Positions 35,373 through 43,049 of a stretch of DNA of 64,000 nt are shown piece after piece. This DNA comes from Microbispora rosea (lineage in GTDB: Bacteria; Actinomycetota; Actinomycetes; Streptosporangiales; Streptosporangiaceae): positions 62,001 through 126,000 of the forward strand of contig NZ_FTNI01000030.1 of assembly GCF_900156315.1 (NCBI RefSeq), in the 5' to 3' direction. The translations under genes and the position numbers were made by a program. The notes under the pieces were generated by a model, which did no database searches, was not told the DNA's origin, and saw only the letters and a program-made list of their open reading frames with translations. Each line of letters begins with the position of its first letter. Positions within the stretch are counted from its first letter, which is position 1.

Positions 35373-35392
35373 GGACTCCACTATCCCACAAA

Positions 35393-35454
35393 CCTGGTAG
35401 GTAATAGCAACTATCTACTCCATCCTTTCCTGTATTTCCTATTGACTTACTAGG
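35393..35454. promoter_or_regulatory. Divergent LanC/YeiH promoter region with repeated motif
   Basis: This AT-rich space contains CCTGGTAGGTA at 35393-35403 and TTACTAGG at 35447-35454, which have a common YTACYAGG-like core on one strand or the other. ATTGACTT (35441-35448) is also found, with an adjacent ACTAG element, at the flavin reductase promoter (31119-31137). The set could be sites for one regulator of the sulfur genes. Confidence 0.4.
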
Positions 35455-35509
35455 TATGAGCGTCTCACAGTCGAGCCGAGCACTCGCACTCCCGAGAAAG
35501 GCGTCCGGC

Positions 35510-35647
35510 GTGAGCAACGAACACCCCCCGACCGTCGCCGAACACACCCGTGCCGCGTTCAACGAGGACTGGGCCGCCACCATCGTCGGCCTCGTCCTCC
35601 TCGTGCTGGTCATCACCGGCGTGATCCCGACGGGGCTGGTGCCGTGA
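35510..35647 (+). CDS. Small one-helix membrane protein ahead of YeiH
   Basis: The product (45 residues from GTG 35510) has a polar start with NEDWAATIVGLVLLVLVITGVIPTGLVP, one membrane helix that resembles the first helix of full-length YeiH-type exporters. GAGAAAGG lies upstream of the GTG. An in-frame ATG at 35456 is an alternative but lies in the promoter-like region. The stop overlaps the ATG of YeiH (TGATG). The exporter seems split so that its first helix is a separate subunit; such arrangements occur in actinomycetes, by recollection. Confidence 0.65.
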   Translation: MSNEHPPTVAEHTRAAFNEDWAATIVGLVLLVLVITGVIPTGLVP

Positions 35648-36753
35648 TGAGCAGCGAAGCCGCCGCCCCCACCGCGACGAGGGCCACGGCGTGGCAGTGG
35701 CCCGCCCTGGGCGTCCTCACCGTCCTCGTCCTCGCCGCCGGCACCAGAGCCCTGGAGAAGGGCGTGCCCGAGTGGTTCGCGGGATCCGACCTGGCCAAGG
35801 CGATCGAGTATCCCGTCTACGCGATCGTCCTCGGCCTGCTCGGCAACGCGGTGCTCACCGCGACCGGGCTGCGCGACCGCCTGGCCGCCGGCTTCCGCAC
35901 CGAGTTCTTCATCAAGACCGGCCTCGTGCTCCTCGGGGCGTCGATCAACCTGAAGGTGATCGTCACGGCGGCCGGTCCCGCGATCGTCCAGGGCATCGTG
36001 CTGATCAGCGCGGTGTTCCTGTTCACCTGGTGGCTCGGCGGCCGCCTCGGCCTGGACGACAAACTCCGGGCGCTGCTGTCGGCCGCGGTGTCCATCTGCG
36101 GCGTCAGCGCCGCCATCGCGGCGGCGGGAGCCGTACAGGCCAGGCGCGAGCAGCTCGCCTACAGCGCGAGCCTGGTGATCGCGTTCGCCCTGCCGTCCAT
36201 CTTCGTCCTTCCGGCACTGGCCTCGGCCCTGGGACTGAGCCCGGAGGTGGCCGGCGCCTGGATCGGCGGCAACATCGACACCACGGCCGCGGTGACCGCG
36301 GCCGGCGCCCTCGCCGGAGAGAACGCGCTGGCCGTCGCCACCATCGTGAAAGTCACCCAGAACGCCCTGATCGGCGTCGTGGTCGTCTTGCTGACCGCCT
36401 GGTTCGCCTTCAGGATCGAGCGCCGTCCCGGCGCCGAGCGGCCGGGCGCGGGCGAGCTGTGGCGGCGGTTCCCGAAGTTCGTGCTCGGCTTCGTGGCGGC
36501 CTCGGTGGTGACCACGTGGTATCTCACCACGGTCGGCGCGGCCGAGGGCAAGGCGGTCGTCGGCGTCGCCAACGACCTGCGCACCTGGTTCCTCATCCTG
36601 GCCTTCGTCAGCATCGGCCTGGAGTTCCGAGTGGCCTCGCTCCGGGAGGCGGGCTGGCGTCCGATCGCCGTCTTCGCCGCCGCCACCGTGGCCAACGTGC
36701 TGCTGGCACTGGGGCTCGCCACGGTCCTGTTCAGCGGCTTCACCGTCACCTGA
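35647..36753 (+). CDS. YeiH-family putative sulfate/sulfite exporter
   Basis: This 368-residue protein has about ten membrane helices and the UPF0324 features: FIKTGLVLLGASINLKVI near residue 88, SAAVSICGVSAAIAAAGAV near 150, and GGNIDTTAAVTAAGALAGE near 210, the conserved re-entrant motif. Family members are linked to export of sulfite or other sulfur oxyanions, mostly by genome context and regulation. It is coupled to the preceding one-helix protein and is divergent from the LanC/sulfite-oxidase pair, which fits removal of sulfite made from organosulfur. It overlaps the end of the opposite gene by 8 bp. Confidence 0.92.
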   Translation: MSSEAAAPTATRATAWQWPALGVLTVLVLAAGTRALEKGVPEWFAGSDLAKAIEYPVYAIVLGLLGNAVLTATGLRDRLAAGFRTEFFIKTGLVLLGASINLKVIVTAAGPAIVQGIVLISAVFLFTWWLGGRLGLDDKLRALLSAAVSICGVSAAIAAAGAVQARREQLAYSASLVIAFALPSIFVLPALASALGLSPEVAGAWIGGNIDTTAAVTAAGALAGENALAVATIVKVTQNALIGVVVVLLTAWFAFRIERRPGAERPGAGELWRRFPKFVLGFVAASVVTTWYLTTVGAAEGKAVVGVANDLRTWFLILAFVSIGLEFRVASLREAGWRPIAVFAAATVANVLLALGLATVLFSGFTVT

Positions 36754-36916
36754 GCCACCGGCCCAACCATCCGAGCACGCCGCCCTCGCCCTCCTCCGGC
36801 GCCGCGTCGTCGTCCGGCAGGTCGTACCAGTGCGTGTCCCCAGGAAAGAGGTCCGGCGGCGTGCCGGGCTCGCGAATCGCACTGTGCTCATCGATTCGCT
36901 CGCTGCGCTCACTCAT
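36746..36916 (-). CDS. Small acidic protein with SERSERI start
   Basis: The 56-residue frame starts ATGA over the stop of the large flavoprotein gene. Its first residues, MSERSERI, are those encoded by a widespread short intergenic repeat in this group, and the DNA around 36877-36904 forms a stem. The rest (HWYDLPDDDAAPEEGEGG, then an amphipathic end with WLGRWLR) reads like a real short protein. It may be a minor last gene of the operon, or a chance frame built from a repeat. Its tail overlaps the end of YeiH. Confidence 0.5.
   Translation of the reverse strand: MSERSERIDEHSAIREPGTPPDLFPGDTHWYDLPDDDAAPEEGEGGVLGWLGRWLR
36877..36904. repeat. REP-like element with GCGAATCG stem
   Basis: On the minus strand GCGAATCG and CGATTCGC form a perfect 8-bp inverted repeat with a 12-nt loop, at the beginning of a segment that reads Ser-Glu-Arg-Ser-Glu-Arg-Ile in translation. 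I recall this short sequence as a frequent dispersed repeat in actinomycete genomes. Here it overlaps the start of a small gene. Confidence 0.5.
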
Positions 36917-39675
36917 GACGCCGCTCCTGCCGGGACCGCGCTGGAACCTTCCGCCGCCGCGGTCCGGGCGGCGTCCAGCGCCCTGCGGGCGTAGGCCCGG
37001 ACGTCGGCGTCGGAGTCGCCGAGAGCGGCGTGCAGGGCCGCGGCGACCTCGGGCCGGGCCGCCCACCCGGACAGCGAGAGGACCGCGGCCTTGCGCACGT
37101 CGAGGTGCGGATCGGCCAGCGCCGCCACCAGCGGCCCCACCGCCTGGGCAGGGTCGGCGGCGGCCAGTCCCCGCGCCGCCCCGACCCGCACCTGCCAGGC
37201 CGGGTCCGCCAGAGCCCGTACGGCCGTCTCCGCGAGGCCCGGCTCCCTATGGGCGGCCTGGCCGATCCCGGAGAACGCCTCCAGGGCCGCCGCCCGGACG
37301 AGCGGGTCGGAGTCCGCGGCGAGCCGCGCGACGGCGGGGGCGCCGTCCGGCAGGCCGATGACGCCCAGCCCTCTGGCCGCCCAGACGCGGACCTCCCGGT
37401 CCCGGTCGCCGGCGGCGAGCGCCACCCGCTCCGCGTCGTCGAGCGCGACCAGCCCCCTGACCGCCTCGATCCGCACCCGGGTGTCGGCGTCGCCGAGCGC
37501 CGCCTCGAACAACGCGGCGTCACCGAGGCGCAGCGCCCGCAGGACGTCGAGAACCGCCGCCCGGACGACCGGGTCCGCCGCTCCGCCCTGTCCTTCTCCG
37601 GTGTAGCCGACGAGCGCGCGGAGCGACGCCCCGAACTCGGCGGTCGCGGGCAGCACCTCGACGAGCTCGCGCAGCCCGGTGGCGGCCGCGCGCCGCACCG
37701 TGCCGTGCGGGTCGGCGAGGGCCCGGATGAGCGCGGACTCCACCCCACGGGGCGCGGTCTCGGTCAGCGTCGCGACCGCCGCCCTGCGGACCTTGGGATC
37801 GATGTCCTCCAGGTAAGGGGTGATCTGGTTCAGCGCCGGCTCACCGTCGGCGAGCCGCAGGAGTTCGAGGATGCGCGGCGAACGCCCGATCGCCTCCACC
37901 GCGAGCCGGCCGCCCGCCCTGCGCCGCGCCGGCCCCGCCGTGCCGTACGCGCCGAGCAGGACGGGCTCGGCCTGGCGGGGTACGAAGCCCTCGACGGGCA
38001 CGAGGTAGGGCTCGACCGGGCGCTTGACGAACTCCATAGCCCCGGCGGGGTTCTTGCGCAGGTTGAGGTGGTAGAGCCACTCGTCGTCGTCCCTGCGGGG
38101 CAGGTCGGCGCGATCGTGGTAGAGGCCCCACCTGCTCTCGGTACGCAGCAGCGAGGACCTGGCGGCCATCTCGGCGCAGTCCCTGATGAACGTCACCTCG
38201 GCGCAGCGCATCAGCTCGTGCGGGGTCCTGGCGCCCATCGCCGCGATCTCGTCGCGCATCCGCTCGAACGTCTCCAGCGCGATGTCCAGCTTCCTCGCGG
38301 TCTTCGGCGGGGCGACGTAGTCGTTGACGAACCTGCGCAGCTTGTATTCGACCTGCTGCTGCGGCGGGCCGTCGGGGTGGCGCAGCGGGCGGTAGATCAG
38401 CTCGTGCGCGTCGGCGATCTGGTCATCCGGCAGGCCGTCCGGCGTGCGGTGGTGCTCGGCGGCGTGGGCCCCCGCGAGGTCGCCGAACACGAACGCCCCG
38501 ATCATGTAGTTGTGCGGCACGCAGGCCAGGTCGCCCGCGGCGTACAGGCCGGGGACCGTGGTGGCGCCGTTCTCGTCCACCCAGACGCCCGAGGCCGAGT
38601 GACCGCCGCACAGGCCGATCTCCGAGATGTGCATCTCGACGTCGTGGGTGCGGTAGTCGTGCCCGCGTCCCGCGTGGAAGGTGCCCCGGGTGGGGCGCTC
38701 GGTGGTGTGCAGGATGTTCTCCAGCGCGGTGAGCGTCTCGTCCGGCAGGTGACTGGTCTTGAGGTAGATCGGGCCGCGGGCCGAGGCGATCTCCCCGGCC
38801 ACCTCGGCCATCATCTGGCCCGACCAGTAGTCGCAGTCGACGAACCGCTCCCCCTCGGCGTTGACCTGGTAGCCGCCGAAGGGGTTGGCGACGTACGCGC
38901 AGGCCGGGCCGTTGTAGTCCTTGATCAGCGGGTTGATCTGGAAGCACTCGATGCCGCTGAGCTCCGCGCCCGCGTGGTAGGCCATCGCGTACCCGTCCCC
39001 GGCGTTGGTCGGGTTCTCGTAGGTGCCGTAGAGGTAGCCGCTGGCGGGCAGGCCGAGCCGCCCGCAGGCGCCGGTGGCGAGGATCACGGCCCCGGCGGCG
39101 ACCGTGACGAAGGCGCCCGATCGGGTGTCGAACCCGGCGACGCCGACCGCACGGCCCTCACTGGTCAGCACGCGGACCGGCATCACCCGGTTCTCGATGC
39201 GCACCTTCTCGCGGATGTCACGGCGGCGCAGCACGCGGTAGAGCACCTTCTTGACATCTTTGCCCTCCGGCATGGGCAGGACGTAGCTGCCCGAGCGGTG
39301 GACCCGGCGCACCGCGTACTCACCGTGCTCGTTCTTCTCGAACTTCACGCCGTAGCGCTCCAGCCTGCGGACCATGTCGTAGCCGCGGGTGGCCGTCTGG
39401 TAGACCGTGCGCTGGTTGACCACCCCGTCGTTGGCCCTGGTGATCTCGGCGACGTAGTCCTCGGGGGTGGCCTTGCCGGGGATGACCGCGTTGTTCACGC
39501 CGTCCATGCCCATCGCCAGCGCGCCGCTGTGCCGTACGTGCGCCTTCTCCAGCAGGATGACGTCGGCGCCGCGCTCGGCGGCGGTGATCGCGGCCATGGT
39601 CCCGGCGGTGCCGCCGCCGACCACCAGGACCTCGCATGCCAGATGTGTGCGGTCCGCCGGGGCAGGGATGTCCAT
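36913..39675 (-). CDS. AprA-like FAD oxidoreductase fused to HEAT repeats
   Basis: This 920-residue protein has an N-terminal succinate-dehydrogenase/fumarate-reductase-type flavoprotein (to about residue 570) with FAD motif VLVVGGGTAGTMAAITAAERG near residue 17 and SGALAMGMDGVNNAVIPGKA near 50. Its layout is closest to adenylylsulfate reductase alpha (AprA), as is the partner ferredoxin. From about residue 590 to 910 it carries seven or more HEAT-like repeats (motif VRxAAxxALx), not found in normal AprA. It is last but one in a GntR-led operon, directly after the ABC ATPase (TGAATG junction). The actual substrate is unknown; a sulfur-linked redox role is inferred from context. Confidence 0.9.
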   Translation of the reverse strand: MDIPAPADRTHLACEVLVVGGGTAGTMAAITAAERGADVILLEKAHVRHSGALAMGMDGVNNAVIPGKATPEDYVAEITRANDGVVNQRTVYQTATRGYDMVRRLERYGVKFEKNEHGEYAVRRVHRSGSYVLPMPEGKDVKKVLYRVLRRRDIREKVRIENRVMPVRVLTSEGRAVGVAGFDTRSGAFVTVAAGAVILATGACGRLGLPASGYLYGTYENPTNAGDGYAMAYHAGAELSGIECFQINPLIKDYNGPACAYVANPFGGYQVNAEGERFVDCDYWSGQMMAEVAGEIASARGPIYLKTSHLPDETLTALENILHTTERPTRGTFHAGRGHDYRTHDVEMHISEIGLCGGHSASGVWVDENGATTVPGLYAAGDLACVPHNYMIGAFVFGDLAGAHAAEHHRTPDGLPDDQIADAHELIYRPLRHPDGPPQQQVEYKLRRFVNDYVAPPKTARKLDIALETFERMRDEIAAMGARTPHELMRCAEVTFIRDCAEMAARSSLLRTESRWGLYHDRADLPRRDDDEWLYHLNLRKNPAGAMEFVKRPVEPYLVPVEGFVPRQAEPVLLGAYGTAGPARRRAGGRLAVEAIGRSPRILELLRLADGEPALNQITPYLEDIDPKVRRAAVATLTETAPRGVESALIRALADPHGTVRRAAATGLRELVEVLPATAEFGASLRALVGYTGEGQGGAADPVVRAAVLDVLRALRLGDAALFEAALGDADTRVRIEAVRGLVALDDAERVALAAGDRDREVRVWAARGLGVIGLPDGAPAVARLAADSDPLVRAAALEAFSGIGQAAHREPGLAETAVRALADPAWQVRVGAARGLAAADPAQAVGPLVAALADPHLDVRKAAVLSLSGWAARPEVAAALHAALGDSDADVRAYARRALDAARTAAAEGSSAVPAGAAS

Positions 39676-40473
39676 TCAGAGCTCCTCGATGATGCGGGCG
39701 CGCAGCCCGGTGCGGTCGATGTCGGGGGTGCGCGGGTCCGGCACGCGCAGGACAGTGCCGATGCCGCCGTGTTCGCCGCGCTGTCCGCCGCGCTGTCCGC
39801 CGGGCTGCCGGCCGCGCTGCCCGAGCACGACGACGCGGTCGGCGAGCAGCAGCGCCTCGTCCACGTCGTGGGTGACGAAGACGACCGTGGCGAGGGTGTC
39901 GCGGAGCACGTCCAGCAGCAGGCGCTGCATCCCGGCCCGGGTCTGCGCGTCCAGCGCGCCGAACGGCTCGTCCATGAGCACCGCGCGCGGCGCGCCCGCC
40001 AGCGACCTGGCGAGCTGCACCCGCTGCCGCATGCCGCCGGACAGTTCCCGGGGCAGGCGGTCCTCCCAGCCGGCGAGGCCGACGCGGGCGATCCAGCTCT
40101 CGGCGGCCGTCCTGCGCTCCCGCTTCGGCACGCCGCGGATGCGCAGCGGCAGCTCGACGTTGCGCAGGACCGTGCGCCAGGGCAGCAGCGCGTCGTCCTG
40201 GAAGACCATGGCGCGGTCGGGCGATGGCCCGGTGACCGGCACGCCCTCGGCCAGGACCCGGCCCGCGTGCGGCGCCAGCAGTCCGGCGATCGCCCGCAGG
40301 ACGGTGGACTTGCCCGAACCGGACGGGCCGACGATCACCAGGACCTCGCCGGGGGCGATGTCGAGGCACAGGTCCTCCAGCACGGCGTGCCGCCCGTAAC
40401 CGAGGGACACACCCTCCAGCCGGACGGCGAGCCCGGCGTCCACCTGCGGGGCCGCTGCGACGGAAGCGCTCAT
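39676..40473 (-). CDS. ABC transporter ATPase, nitrate/sulfonate type
   Basis: The 265-residue ATPase shows Walker A GPSGSGKSTVLRAIAG near residue 51, the signature LSGGMRQRVQLARSL near 144, Walker B AVLMDEPFGALD near 164 and the His loop VTHDVDEALLLADRVVVL. These are typical of the SsuB/TauB/NrtD group. A Gly/Gln/Arg-rich tandem stretch (GQRGRQPGGQRGGQRG) is inserted near residue 220. It overlaps the permease gene upstream by 4 bp and abuts the AprA-like gene. Confidence 0.94.
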   Translation of the reverse strand: MSASVAAAPQVDAGLAVRLEGVSLGYGRHAVLEDLCLDIAPGEVLVIVGPSGSGKSTVLRAIAGLLAPHAGRVLAEGVPVTGPSPDRAMVFQDDALLPWRTVLRNVELPLRIRGVPKRERRTAAESWIARVGLAGWEDRLPRELSGGMRQRVQLARSLAGAPRAVLMDEPFGALDAQTRAGMQRLLLDVLRDTLATVVFVTHDVDEALLLADRVVVLGQRGRQPGGQRGGQRGEHGGIGTVLRVPDPRTPDIDRTGLRARIIEEL

Positions 40474-41357
40474 CGGACGTTCCCTCCCGCGCCCCGGTCA
40501 CCACGGGGCAGCCATCGGGTCAGGCGCCGGCCGAGCAGTTCGATCGAGGCCGACGCGACCCAGCCGAGCACGCCGATCGACGCCATGCCGACGAGCACCG
40601 CCGGATAGTCGACCACCGTGTAGGCATGCCAGGTGCGGTAGCCGACGCCGAACTCCCCGGAGATCATCTCGGCGGAGATCACGCAGATCCAGGCGACGCC
40701 CATGCCGACGGACAGCCCGCCGAAGACGCCCGGCAGTGTGCCCGGGAGCACGACGTTCCACAGCACGTGCGCGCGCCCGCCGCCCATCGTGCGGACCGCG
40801 TCCTCCCACAGCGTCGGCAGGGCCCGTACGGCGTGCCGCGTGCTCACCATGATCGGGAAGAACGCCGCGGCGAACGTGATGAACACGATGCCCTGCTCGT
40901 CGGTGGGGAACACCAGGATCGCGATCGGGACGAGGGCGATCGCCGGGATCGGCCGGACGACCTCGACGGGCGGCAGCAGCACGTCGCCGGCCCATCGCGA
41001 CCGCGCGACCAGGACGCCAAGGGCGATGCCGGCCACGGCCGCCAGCGCGAACCCGGTGAGGATGCGGATCAGGCTCTGGGCCAGGTCGAGGTAGTAGATC
41101 CGGGTGCCGAGCTGCCGGCCGAGCTCCGCCGCGACCTCGGCGGGCGAGGGCAGGCGGTCGAACCGCAGCCCGACGCGGGCGTCCGCGGTCGTCAGCCACT
41201 GCCACACCGCGACGACGGCCGCCAGGGAGGCCAGCCTGACCGCCCACCTGCGCAGGCCTGCCGCCGTTCTCGTCCGGCCCGTCGCCGTGCCGGCGTCCGC
41301 GCTCTCGACTGCGGGGGCACCGGAGCCGATCGTCGCCTCCAACGCCGGAGTGCTCAT
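40470..41357 (-). CDS. ABC transporter permease, sulfonate type
   Basis: This 295-residue permease has about six membrane helices and the EAA-type loop MVSTRHAVRALPTLWEDAVRTMGGGRAHVLWNVVLPGTLPGVFGG near residue 178, which contacts the ATPase. It belongs to the SsuC/TauC group. ATGA overlaps link it to the binding protein before and the ATPase after, so the three subunits are coupled. The long basic N-terminus (about 30 residues before TM1) is usual in this group. Confidence 0.93.
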   Translation of the reverse strand: MSTPALEATIGSGAPAVESADAGTATGRTRTAAGLRRWAVRLASLAAVVAVWQWLTTADARVGLRFDRLPSPAEVAAELGRQLGTRIYYLDLAQSLIRILTGFALAAVAGIALGVLVARSRWAGDVLLPPVEVVRPIPAIALVPIAILVFPTDEQGIVFITFAAAFFPIMVSTRHAVRALPTLWEDAVRTMGGGRAHVLWNVVLPGTLPGVFGGLSVGMGVAWICVISAEMISGEFGVGYRTWHAYTVVDYPAVLVGMASIGVLGWVASASIELLGRRLTRWLPRGDRGAGGNVR

Positions 41358-42808
41358 CGCGACGCACCTCCTGCTGCCGCCTTCGGCTCCCCCGCCGCCG
41401 CCTTCGGCTCCTCCGCCGCGGCCTTCAGCGCCTCGTCGTAGCCGACGACTCGCGCCCGGGGGTGCTCCTTCACGTACGCCTGCGCACCGTCCCGGGTGGT
41501 GAAGGGCGCGAACCGCTCGTCGTCGTCCACCGAGGGGTCGAGCACCCAGACCGACTTGTCCGCGAACCAGTGCGTCCCGGTGGCCGCGTCGGGTACGTAG
41601 GCGGCCCGCACGGCCCTGCCGCCCGCGGTGGCGGCGGCGATCTGACGCAGCAGGCAGGTGGGGGTGGCCGCGGGGCGCAGCCGGTCCTCCCCGGCGAGCC
41701 AGAGCTCGCCCGCCTTCGCCGGGTCGCTCACGGCGGTCCCGCAGGCCTCGTCGGTCCCGGTGATCCTCGCCGCGTTGACGGTGCTCGCGGTGCCGGCGTC
41801 GTAGGAGGCGCCGTACGCCTTCCTGATGAAGGAGTCGTTCGCGAACGTCGTCACGTCGACGTCGGTGAAGTCGGCGCCGATGATCTTCAGGTACTTCTCG
41901 TCGTGCCGCAGGGCGGCCAGCAGTTGCGGCTTCACGGTCACGTCGAACGAGGCGATGCCGTCGCGGCCGTTGTAGAGGTAGACCACCTCGGGCGGCAGTC
42001 CGGTGGCCTCGGCGACCGCCTCGGCCGCCTCCACCGGATGCTCGTGGAGGTAGTTCGTCGCGTCGATCTGGGCCTGGAGGAACGCCTGGAGCACGTCGGG
42101 GTGCTCCTTGGCGTACGCCTGCCGTACGACCACGCCGTGGAACGTCGGCTCGCCGAGCGCGGAGCCGTCGTAGACGAGCCGGGCCTGGTCCTTGAAGACG
42201 AGCAGTCCCGGCCAGGCCACGAACTGGGCGTATCCCTGCACGTTGCCCGACTGCAGCGCGGACGCGCCGACCGGCGGCTGCTGGTTCACGACCTCGACGT
42301 CGGTGGCGGGGTCGAGCCCGGCCCGCTCCAGCGCCTGGACGAGGGTGCCGTGCCCGGCCGACCCCGAGCTGGCCGAGACCTTCTTCCCCTTCAGGCCGGC
42401 CAGTGTCTCCACGTCCGACGACGGGGGCACGACGACCGCGTTCAGCCCGCCGCGCAGGTTGTAGCCGGTCACCGAGACGAGCTCGGTCCGCGCGGAGGGC
42501 ACGCCCTGGGTGCGGGAGGCGTTGATGAGGAGCGGGTAGTCACCCATCGACCCGATGTCGATCTTCCCGGCCACCATCTTGGCGGTGATCGGGGCGCCGG
42601 TGTCGTAGTCCTGCCACTCGACCCGGTATCTGCCGCCGAGGCGCTTTTCGAGGTAGCCGAGGTCGCGCAGCAGGGTCCCGGCCGTGACCGTGTTGATGGT
42701 CTTCGACTGGTATCCGACGACGACCGTCTGCCTGCCGTCGTCGGCGCCGGCGGACACGGAGCACCCGGCCGCGGCCAGCAGCGCCACGGCGGCGAAGAGC
42801 TTACGCAT
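41354..42808 (-). CDS. Sulfonate-type binding lipoprotein with NosL-like tail
   Basis: The 484-residue protein has a lipoprotein signal (LLAAAGCSVS, lipid anchor at Cys16). The region 30-350 is a type II periplasmic-binding fold of the SsuA/TauA/NMT1 group: VVGYQSKTINTVTAG, then GLKGKKVSASSGSAGHGTL, typical for ligand loops. The family normally ends near residue 330. Here about 120 residues follow (from SDPAKAGELW at 361); the part 402-462 (THWFADKSVWVLDP, FTTRDGAQAYVKEHP, YDEAL) resembles the second half of NosL, a copper-binding lipoprotein domain. The tail ends in Ala/Pro/Lys repeats. It is first of the three transporter genes. Confidence 0.87.
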   Translation of the reverse strand: MRKLFAAVALLAAAGCSVSAGADDGRQTVVVGYQSKTINTVTAGTLLRDLGYLEKRLGGRYRVEWQDYDTGAPITAKMVAGKIDIGSMGDYPLLINASRTQGVPSARTELVSVTGYNLRGGLNAVVVPPSSDVETLAGLKGKKVSASSGSAGHGTLVQALERAGLDPATDVEVVNQQPPVGASALQSGNVQGYAQFVAWPGLLVFKDQARLVYDGSALGEPTFHGVVVRQAYAKEHPDVLQAFLQAQIDATNYLHEHPVEAAEAVAEATGLPPEVVYLYNGRDGIASFDVTVKPQLLAALRHDEKYLKIIGADFTDVDVTTFANDSFIRKAYGASYDAGTASTVNAARITGTDEACGTAVSDPAKAGELWLAGEDRLRPAATPTCLLRQIAAATAGGRAVRAAYVPDAATGTHWFADKSVWVLDPSVDDDERFAPFTTRDGAQAYVKEHPRARVVGYDEALKAAAEEPKAAAGEPKAAAGGASR

Positions 42809-42821
42809 GGGGGGTGTCCTT

Positions 42822-43049
42822 CTATCGGAGCAGGTAGGGGATGTTCACCGTGACCGCGTCCGCGGGGCATCGGTCGGCGCAGGGGCCGCAGTACCAGCAC
42901 TCGTCCACGTGCATGTACGCCTTGCCGCTGACCTCGTGGATGGCCAGCGAGTCGAGCGGGCACACGTCCACGCACAACGTGCACCCCTCGATGCACAGCG
43001 ACTCGTCGATCGTGACGGGCACGTCGGCGCGGCTATTGACCAGGGTCAT
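42822..43049 (-). CDS. AprB-like ferredoxin with two 4Fe-4S motifs
   Basis: The 75-residue protein has CIEGCTLCVDVCP near residue 20 and CWYCGPCADRCP near 52, eight cysteines for two 4Fe-4S clusters. The segment DECWYCGPC resembles the second cluster of adenylylsulfate reductase beta (AprB). It lies in the same operon as the AprA-like flavoprotein and most likely delivers or takes its electrons. ATG 43049 has GGAGG 8 bp upstream; this gene starts within the end of the GntR gene (17-bp overlap). Confidence 0.9.
   Translation of the reverse strand: MTLVNSRADVPVTIDESLCIEGCTLCVDVCPLDSLAIHEVSGKAYMHVDECWYCGPCADRCPADAVTVNIPYLLR

Noticed and set aside
35456-35509. Extended N-terminus of the one-helix YeiH partner from ATG 35456
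   Set aside because: The ATG lies directly beside the TTGACT/TACTAG promoter-like elements, and a better ribosome binding site precedes GTG 35510.
37030-40608. Nearly 1200-codon plus-strand frame opposite the AprA-like gene and ABC ATPase
   Set aside because: Lacks domains; Walker and FAD motifs are on the minus strand.
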